Source: Clostridiales bacterium
GTDB taxonomy: Bacteria > Bacillota > Clostridia > Tissierellales > Sedimentibacteraceae
DNA: 10,939 bases
Assembly: GCA_003497505.1 (NCBI GenBank)
Contig: DNNV01000144.1
Span: 1,221-12,159, forward strand
Direction of reading: 5' to 3'
Position 1 is the stretch's first letter, and each line of letters starts with the position of its first letter. Below the pieces are notes generated by a model. It saw nothing but the letters and a program-made list of their open reading frames with translations, was not told the DNA's origin and did not search any database. Shown piece after piece: positions 6,514-10,939 of this stretch. The position numbers were made by a program, and so were the translations under genes.

Positions 6514-6528
6514 TAGTTACATAACTAA
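6502..6528. promoter_or_regulatory. Likely GntR operator: TTAGTTA/TAACTAA palindrome over the -10 box and start site
   Basis: TTAGTTA (6513-6519) and TAACTAA (6522-6528) form a 7+7 palindrome with a 2-base centre. A second, wider pair, TAGTTAT (6502-6508) and ATAACTA (6521-6527), uses the same right arm. The dyads cover the -10 box and predicted start of the promoter, so binding there would block transcription. YtrA-type GntR repressors usually control their own operons, which makes the neighbouring regulator the natural candidate. Confidence 0.6.
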
Positions 6529-6551
6529 TTAACCATGCAACTAATTTGAAC

Positions 6552-6557
6552 GGAGGG
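6552..6557 (+). promoter_or_regulatory. Ribosome binding site that fixes a TTG start for the GntR gene
   Basis: GGAGGG lies six bases before an in-frame TTG at 6564. An earlier in-frame TTG at 6546 lies upstream of this site and has no ribosome binding site of its own, so it is rejected as the start. Confidence 0.75.
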
Positions 6558-6563
6558 AACAGA

Positions 6564-6935
6564 TTGCTGGATTTAAACTCGGATAAATCAATTTATATAC
6601 AGATAGCTGAGACTATTGAAAATGAAATATTGGCAGGCAATCTCAAGGAGGAGGAACAGGCTCCATCAACAAACCAATTTGCAAAACTGTATCATATAAA
6701 TCCGGCAACCGCCGGAAAAGGATTAAATTTGCTGGTAGAGGATAATATATTGTATAAAAAGAGAGGGCTGGGTATGTTTGTTGCTGAAGGAGCACGGAAA
6801 AAGGTTCTTAAAAAAAGACAGCAGTCCTTTTTTAAAGAAATCTTGCCTGAAATAATAGCAGAGGCAGAAAGACTTGAGATTTCTGCGGAAGAAATTGCAG
6901 AATATATTAAAAATCAGAAAGGAGCCGCAAAATGA
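6564..6935 (+). CDS. GntR-family transcriptional regulator, YtrA subfamily
   Basis: This is a 123-residue DNA-binding repressor: a winged helix-turn-helix of the GntR type with only a short helical C-terminal tail for dimerisation, which defines the YtrA subfamily. The family opening is seen in NSDKSIYIQIAETIENEILAG. The recognition part is PSTNQFAKLYHINPATAGKGLNLL, and the wing is ILYKKRGLGMFV. The C-terminal segment (about 80-123), rich in Lys, Glu and Ile, replaces the ligand-binding domain of larger GntR proteins. Its start is a TTG chosen by the ribosome binding site six bases upstream. The stop overlaps the next gene's ATG by four bases (ATGA), coupling it to the ABC ATPase. Proteins of this group repress their own ABC-transporter operon, often until cell-envelope stress, and the palindrome over the promoter fits autoregulation. 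The signal is not known. Confidence 0.92.
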   Translation: MLDLNSDKSIYIQIAETIENEILAGNLKEEEQAPSTNQFAKLYHINPATAGKGLNLLVEDNILYKKRGLGMFVAEGARKKVLKKRQQSFFKEILPEIIAEAERLEISAEEIAEYIKNQKGAAK

Positions 6936-7810
6936 TTGAAATAAGGAATCTGAGCAAAAGCTACGGAAAGACAAAGGTTCTTACAGACATATTTCTTAAT
7001 CTTGAAGATAATAAAATATACGGATTGTTGGGAAGAAATGGTGCAGGCAAAACAACGCTCCTGAATATAGTGGCGAATCAGCTCAAATGTGATGCCGGAG
7101 AACTGAAGTATGACGGAGAGGATATTTATGAAAACAGCAAGGCAGTTGAAAATATTTGTCTGGTAAGAGAAAAATCAATACCTGTGGATGACGACAAAGT
7201 AAAGAGAATTTTTGATATGGCAAAAACATTATATAAGGACTGGGATGAAGAATATAAGGAGTATCTTGTGAAGGAGTTCAGCCTTAATGTAAAGAAGAAA
7301 TACAGAAAGCTGTCCAGAGGAAACCAGACGATTGTAGGCCTTATAATAGGTCTTGCTTCAAGGGCGAGACTGACAATATTTGATGAGCCTTCCTTAGGAC
7401 TGGATGCCGCATACAGGTATAAATTCTATGACCTTCTTTTGGAGGATGCTGAAAAAAATCCGCGTGCGGTCATAATATCCACCCACTTAATCGATGAGGT
7501 GACGAATTTGTTCGAGGAAGTCATCATATTGAAGGAAGAGAAGGTATATCTCAAGGGCGAAGTAAGCAATATTGTGGAAAAGGGATATTTTTTGAATGGA
7601 AATTACGAAAATATACTCTCGGTAATAAAAGGTAAAAATATTATCCATAAAGAAGAATTCGGAGCATCAGCTGTAGTAGGATTGTTCGACCTGCTGGATG
7701 GGGAAGAAAAGGCGCTTCTCAAAAGCAGGAATGTAGAAATAAGCCCCATGCCGCTGCAGAAGCTGTTCGTTTATTTAACCGAAAATAACAGTAAGAAGGA
7801 GGGACATTAA
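6932..7810 (+). CDS. ABC transporter ATP-binding protein
   Basis: This is a cytoplasmic ATPase of an ABC transporter, 292 residues: one nucleotide-binding domain (about 1-210) and a C-terminal extension of some 80 residues. Visible motifs are Walker A GRNGAGKT at 34-41, a degenerate signature LSRGN at 127-131 in place of LSGGQ, Walker B ending in LTIFDEP with D151 and the catalytic E152, the D-loop SLGLD, and the H-loop histidine H185 in STHLIDE. The REKSIPVDDDK stretch in the Q-loop region is characteristic of the YtrB-like group found beside YtrA-type regulators. The gene overlaps the regulator by four bases, and its TAA shares one base with the ATG of the membrane protein gene. It should form a dimer energising the next gene's product, probably for export. 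The transported compound is unknown. Confidence 0.93.
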   Translation: MIEIRNLSKSYGKTKVLTDIFLNLEDNKIYGLLGRNGAGKTTLLNIVANQLKCDAGELKYDGEDIYENSKAVENICLVREKSIPVDDDKVKRIFDMAKTLYKDWDEEYKEYLVKEFSLNVKKKYRKLSRGNQTIVGLIIGLASRARLTIFDEPSLGLDAAYRYKFYDLLLEDAEKNPRAVIISTHLIDEVTNLFEEVIILKEEKVYLKGEVSNIVEKGYFLNGNYENILSVIKGKNIIHKEEFGASAVVGLFDLLDGEEKALLKSRNVEISPMPLQKLFVYLTENNSKKEGH

Positions 7811-8553
7811 TGGAAAGCATCAAAAGAGCGCTTAAATTTCAGGGAAGAGATTTTATAAAATCCGCGGGGATGTTTTGGTTAGTTTTGTTTATAGTAAATA
7901 TAGGCTCATACGTATCCATGTATAAGTTCAACAGAGGATTTATCGGAATAAGTGTGAGTGGCTATGGCAGTATTGACGGCATAGATATAACACTTATTTC
8001 CGTAGCCGCTGCCAATCTTGTTCCAATAATAATTTTTTTCATAGTATACTGCTATGAGATGTATTATGAATATTTTCCTGTTGCAATAAGCTTCAGTGTT
8101 ACAAGAAAAGATTTCTACAAATCGGCTGTGATATATAATTTGATTGCATCGGCTGTGTTTGCACTTATTCAGGGTATACTTATGAAAGCAGACTTACATT
8201 TGGTGCAATATCTCGGACAGAATACAAAATCAGACTTTGGCATATTTAACAGCGGGACGGACAGCATTATATTTATAGTATTTTCCTTATTTATTTGTTT
8301 CACTGTTTTTGCAAGTGCCATGAACCTCCTGAGTGCACTAAATTATAAATTCGGGTACAGGCTGTGGATTGTAATTGCCCTGCTTGGCATACCGTATTCC
8401 GCTAGGACGGGTATTCCATTTGAGCTCATAGGAAGGTTGTTTACGGAAAGAATAGGAGCTGCGCAGTTTTCATTACTGGCAATTACAGCAATTGCATGCT
8501 GTGCAGCAGGATTTTTGACTGTATCAGGAACAAACGTAAAAGACAGGCTATAA
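7810..8553 (+). CDS. ABC transporter membrane protein (six predicted helices)
   Basis: This is the membrane partner of the ATPase encoded immediately before it (stop and start codons share one base, TAATG). The 247-residue protein is strongly hydrophobic, and I count about six membrane segments: roughly residues 20-38, 60-82, 98-118, 150-172, 183-198 and 218-236. The order, a short basic N-terminal tail (KRALKFQGRDF), then helix one, and a larger polar loop with SVTRKDFYKSA after helix two, is typical of ABC-2-like permeases in YtrA-controlled operons. I do not recognise a closer family. A homodimer would give a complete 12-helix transporter. No terminator is evident after it, but a new promoter begins the next gene. 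Export or envelope-stress function is inferred from context only. Confidence 0.8.
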   Translation: MESIKRALKFQGRDFIKSAGMFWLVLFIVNIGSYVSMYKFNRGFIGISVSGYGSIDGIDITLISVAAANLVPIIIFFIVYCYEMYYEYFPVAISFSVTRKDFYKSAVIYNLIASAVFALIQGILMKADLHLVQYLGQNTKSDFGIFNSGTDSIIFIVFSLFICFTVFASAMNLLSALNYKFGYRLWIVIALLGIPYSARTGIPFELIGRLFTERIGAAQFSLLAITAIACCAAGFLTVSGTNVKDRL

Positions 8554-8590
8554 AGGTACGGCTCGCAATAATATGTGCTTAATTCAAACT

Positions 8591-8601
8591 TGTGATATAA
8601 T
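8591..8601 (+). promoter_or_regulatory. Extended -10 promoter of the DUF438/hemerythrin gene
   Basis: TGTGATATAAT contains a perfect TATAAT (8596-8601) preceded by TGTGA, matching the extended -10 element TRTGN. No good -35 hexamer lies 16-18 bases upstream, which extended -10 promoters tolerate. Transcription would begin about 30 bases before the gene's ATG, with GGAGGAG at 8630-8636 as ribosome binding site. Confidence 0.65.
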
Positions 8602-8639
8602 ATTAAAAAATTGATAACGGAAATTAACAGGAGGAGAAA

Positions 8640-9818
8640 ATGGAAAGACAGAGAGTCACTCGTCTCATTGAATACGTCAACGGACTCAATGACAATTTCG
8701 ACGGAAGAAAATTATATGCTGAATATAAGAATGAAATCGAAGCCGTAAAGCCTCAGGAGGCCTTCGAGGTTTTTAAAAGCCTGCTGGATGACAATGTACC
8801 TCCAAAGGATATTTTGATTTTCTTAGACAAGGCAATAAATGCATTTTACAACAGCCTGATAAATTATAAATGGCAGCGACCATCCAACGATAATTTCTTG
8901 AAGGATATGCTTTTGGAAAATGAGGCCTTGGTCAAGAAAACCGATGAAATTAAGTCCCTCATGAAAGCAGGGGACCTTAAGACAAAGAAGGAGAGCATTC
9001 TGGAGAAAATTAAAGAGCTGGAAGAGTTTAACCACCACTACCTGAAAAAAGAAAATATATTGTTTCCATACATGGAAAAAAAGATGGATAAGTTTGAGGG
9101 ACTGAAAATAATGTGGTCATTGCATGATGTTGTGAGAAATCAGATTAAGACTGCAGAAGATGTTCTGGGTGATGAATGCACCACTGAACAGCAGATGAAC
9201 TCTGCAATTGCAACCTTATTCTTTGGGATTCTAGGAGTTAAGAAAAAGGAAGAGCTCATATTATTTCCGGCAGCAAGCGAGGTGCTTTCTGAAGAAGACT
9301 GGGATGAGATGCACAAGCAGAGCCTCGAATACAAATTTCCTTTTATCGGAGAGTCTGTCAATGCATGTGCGGTTTCCGAGGCGGAGAGTGACCTTTTCAG
9401 CGACGGAAGGTTCAAGACAGAAACAGGCGAATTGACATTTGATGAAATTCTTATGGTTTTTGGTGCGCTGCCGGTAGATTTGACATTTGTGGATGAGAAC
9501 AACAGGGTTCGTTTCTTTACAAAGCCTAAAGACAGAATATTTCCACGCTCAGCAGCGGTTATAGGCAGGGACGTAAAGAACTGTCATCCACCGGAAAGTG
9601 TCCACGTGGTTGAGGAAATTATTGAGAGCTTCCGCTCAGGCAGAGAAACAACGGCGAAATTCTGGATTAACATGAAGGGAAAAATCATACTAATACAGTA
9701 CTTTGCGTTGTTTAACAGTTCAGGAAAATACAGGGGAGTTCTTGAGGCTAGTCAGGATATTACCGAAATTAAAAGCCTTGACGGTGAGCGAAGGCTTTTG
9801 AAGTGGGAGAGGCAATAA
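8640..9818 (+). CDS. DUF438 / hemerythrin / PAS domain protein, probable gas or redox sensor
   Basis: This is a soluble 392-residue protein with three parts in order: an N-terminal DUF438 domain (about 1-75), a hemerythrin-type four-helix HHE domain (about 85-225), and a PAS domain (about 275-385). In the HHE part, HHYLKKENILFPY (H132, H133, E138), MWSLHD (H162, D163) and KKKEELILFP supply the His/Glu/Asp ligands and conserved sequence of a di-iron site. The PAS part has LPVDLTFVDENNRVRFF, the family-typical NCHPPESVHVVE with C315 and H316, and a closing EASQDITEIKSLDGERRLLKWE. There is no kinase, cyclase or DNA-binding output domain and no membrane helix. Proteins of this architecture are widespread in anaerobes; oxygen, nitric oxide or redox sensing is inferred from hemerythrin and PAS chemistry, not demonstrated. 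It has its own promoter and a strong ribosome binding site, so it seems independent of the ABC operon upstream. Confidence 0.9.
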   Translation: MERQRVTRLIEYVNGLNDNFDGRKLYAEYKNEIEAVKPQEAFEVFKSLLDDNVPPKDILIFLDKAINAFYNSLINYKWQRPSNDNFLKDMLLENEALVKKTDEIKSLMKAGDLKTKKESILEKIKELEEFNHHYLKKENILFPYMEKKMDKFEGLKIMWSLHDVVRNQIKTAEDVLGDECTTEQQMNSAIATLFFGILGVKKKEELILFPAASEVLSEEDWDEMHKQSLEYKFPFIGESVNACAVSEAESDLFSDGRFKTETGELTFDEILMVFGALPVDLTFVDENNRVRFFTKPKDRIFPRSAAVIGRDVKNCHPPESVHVVEEIIESFRSGRETTAKFWINMKGKIILIQYFALFNSSGKYRGVLEASQDITEIKSLDGERRLLKWERQ

Positions 9819-9846
9819 AGAATAAATTGTATAAGAGAGTGATGGC

Positions 9847-10659
9847 ATGGCTTGTGAGATTGAGAAAATCATAGATGAATTAATAAGCAATATTTCAGAA
9901 ATAAATGAAGTCCAGGCAATTGGCATAAGCGGCGGTAAGATGCAATTTCCTCAAGTCGGGGAAGGTGATATTGATATTTTCATTTATTGTGATACTATAC
10001 CCTGTATTGAAAAAAGACAAGATGTAATAAATAAATCAGGAGATTGGATACAGGAGAGTAAAGTTAATGCTTTTGAAGGAGGACACTGGGGTAAAGGTGA
10101 TTTTATTCTTGTAAATGGGGTTGAGACTTGGTTAATGTATTTTACGGTAGATGAAACTCTGACTGATATCAGTTCTATACTCGACGGTGAATATCCTGAT
10201 AAAATAGATAATTATTATTATCCTATAGGACGCTGTGCAATGTTGAAAAATATAAATGTCTTGTATGATAAAAGCAATTTTTTACATGACTTGAAAAAAA
10301 GGCTGTCCGGATATCCTGAAAAATTATCCGAAATCTTTTTGCGGCATCATTTAAATGAACTCGAGGATACAGAAGATTTACAACGCGCTGTAACAAGGAA
10401 GGATGTATTATTCTATCATTTCGCGTTAGATATTGCAATTGACCATTTTCTTCAGGCTTTGTTTGCGCTCAATAAAACATATTTTCCAAGCCGGAAGAGA
10501 ACGCTAGATTTTATTTCAGCTTTCAATATAAGGCCCGAACAGTGCGAAGAAAGGATTCTGGAAGTTATTAGCTCAGGAGGTTTTTCAGAAGGAATAAGTA
10601 AATCTTATGAACTTCTGAGTAAGATGGTTAGTGAATTGAAAGAATTATCCGACAGTTAG
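9847..10659 (+). CDS. Nucleotidyltransferase-fold protein, DUF4037-like
   Basis: This 270-residue protein appears to be a member of the polymerase-beta-type nucleotidyltransferase superfamily. The N-terminal part has GISGG at 26-30, then EGDIDIFIY at 39-47, giving the G-S...DxD pattern with D41 and D43 as metal-binding carboxylates. E93 in VNGVETWLMYF is a candidate third carboxylate on the next strand. The helical C-terminal half carries YFPSRKRTLDFI at about 212-223, which resembles DUF4037-type proteins. Such enzymes transfer a nucleotide to a small molecule, RNA or protein; the target here cannot be told. The ATG at 9847 has only a weak purine-rich stretch (AAGAGAG) before it, suggesting modest expression. 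It follows the sensor gene by 28 bases and may be read from the same transcript. The composition looks more AT-rich than its neighbours, a possible sign of separate acquisition. The family call is moderate; I am confident only that it is a real coding gene. Confidence 0.7.
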   Translation: MACEIEKIIDELISNISEINEVQAIGISGGKMQFPQVGEGDIDIFIYCDTIPCIEKRQDVINKSGDWIQESKVNAFEGGHWGKGDFILVNGVETWLMYFTVDETLTDISSILDGEYPDKIDNYYYPIGRCAMLKNINVLYDKSNFLHDLKKRLSGYPEKLSEIFLRHHLNELEDTEDLQRAVTRKDVLFYHFALDIAIDHFLQALFALNKTYFPSRKRTLDFISAFNIRPEQCEERILEVISSGGFSEGISKSYELLSKMVSELKELSDS

Positions 10660-10662
10660 ACG

Positions 10663-10689
10663 AATACCCTGCCGTGGCAGGGTATTTTT
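10663..10689 (+). terminator. Intrinsic terminator after the nucleotidyltransferase gene
   Basis: AATACCCTGCC (10663-10673) pairs with GGCAGGGTATT (10676-10686); the effective loop is CGTG. Five T follow at 10685-10689. It begins three bases after the stop codon. The hairpin also lies downstream of the convergent stress-protein gene, but its T-tract is poor on that strand, so it chiefly serves the plus strand. Confidence 0.85.
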
Positions 10690-10704
10690 CATCCGTGCAT
10701 TTAT

Positions 10705-10939
10705 TTAATCCTGTATAACCATTACCGGGCATGTGGCGGCAGCGAGGACCTTCTGAGTGGTGGAGCCTATGAAAAATCTTTCTATATTTGTGAAGCCGCG
10801 CCTTCCCATTACAATGAGGTCGAATTTTTCCTTATCAGCCATTTTTACTATTTCATCTGATGCCTTGCCTACAATTACTTTTTTAGTAACAGTGAGGCTT
10901 CCGCAGTCGATATTTCTTACAATTATGTCGAGCATTCTG
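10705..10939 (-). CDS. Universal stress protein UspA family (5' partial, C-terminal half)
   Basis: The minus strand encodes the C-terminal portion of a universal stress protein, a small cytoplasmic ATP-binding protein of the adenine-nucleotide alpha-hydrolase-like fold made under starvation or stress. The visible part includes KVIVGKASDEIVKMADKE, then DLIVMGRRG and the ATP-binding motif G-x2-G-x9-G-S (GRRG...IGS), ending in CPVMVIQD, the normal C-terminal strand. A methionine codon at 10935 is not the start: the reading frame stays open to the window edge, and about 65 residues of the usual 140 are still missing, including the N-terminal strand and its Asp. The intact G-x2-G-x9-G-S motif indicates an ATP-binding member. 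It is convergent with the nucleotidyltransferase gene, so it belongs to a separate unit. Confidence 0.9.
   Translation of the reverse strand, partial: RMLDIIVRNIDCGSLTVTKKVIVGKASDEIVKMADKEKFDLIVMGRRGFTNIERFFIGSTTQKVLAAATCPVMVIQD

Noticed and set aside
6546..6563. Earlier TTG as the start of the GntR regulator
   Set aside because: The ribosome binding site GGAGGG lies downstream of this codon, and the TTG at 6564 is correctly spaced; family members also begin at about that point.
8477..8500. Second sigma-54-like sequence (TGGCA ... TTGCA) in the ABC permease gene
   Set aside because: The spacing between the GG and GC elements is about four bases too long and it lies within a coding region.
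1..10939. CRISPR array, tRNA/rRNA genes, insertion sequences, phage genes or riboswitches
   Set aside because: No repeated spaced units, cloverleaf-like sequence, transposase or integrase motifs, terminal inverted repeats or long structured leaders were seen.

Overview
The window looks like chromosomal DNA of an anaerobic, low-GC Firmicute of the class Clostridia. This is inferred from AT-rich intergenic DNA, strong GGAGG-type ribosome binding sites, AGA/AGG/ATA-rich codon use, T-tailed intrinsic terminators, and protein families common in amino-acid- or organic-acid-fermenting clostridia. I cannot name the species. Nothing suggests a phage, plasmid, insertion sequence, CRISPR array or RNA gene. 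All genes point rightward except the last, a partial gene on the minus strand.

Left region (1-2982): the end of a TRAP transporter large subunit (dctM type, 5' end outside the window), a single-domain PPC/DUF296 protein, and a zinc-dependent medium-chain dehydrogenase resembling L-threonine 3-dehydrogenase. A strong intrinsic terminator at 2936-2982 closes this unit. The set suggests uptake of a small organic acid or hydroxy compound and its oxidation to a ketone, but the substrate cannot be read from the sequence.

Central region (2983-6475): a tight three-gene operon for a thiamine-dependent 2-oxoacid/acetoin dehydrogenase complex: E1 alpha, E1 beta and a lipoyl E2. A near-consensus sigma-54 (-24/-12) promoter precedes it and a perfect 15-bp terminator hairpin ends it. 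The E2 appears to carry two tandem peripheral-subunit-binding domains. No E3 and no sigma-54 activator gene is in the window. The dehydrogenase upstream and this complex could act in sequence (alcohol to ketone, then thiamine-dependent C-C cleavage to an acyl-CoA), but this is inference.

Right-central region (6480-8553): a self-contained regulator/ABC-transporter operon. A TTGACA-17-TATAGT promoter overlapped by a TTAGTTA/TAACTAA palindrome drives a YtrA-type GntR repressor (TTG start), an ABC ATPase and a six-helix membrane protein, with overlapping stop/start codons. This is the usual layout of autoregulated export or envelope-stress ABC operons.

Right region (8554-10939): an extended -10 promoter drives a DUF438-hemerythrin-PAS protein, a probable cytoplasmic gas/redox sensor. 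Then come a nucleotidyltransferase-fold protein resembling DUF4037 proteins, a terminator hairpin, and, convergently, the C-terminal half of a universal stress protein with an intact ATP-binding motif. No gene-free stretch exceeds 300 bases; the longest are about 190 bases (2914-3107 and 6375-6563) and both hold regulatory elements.
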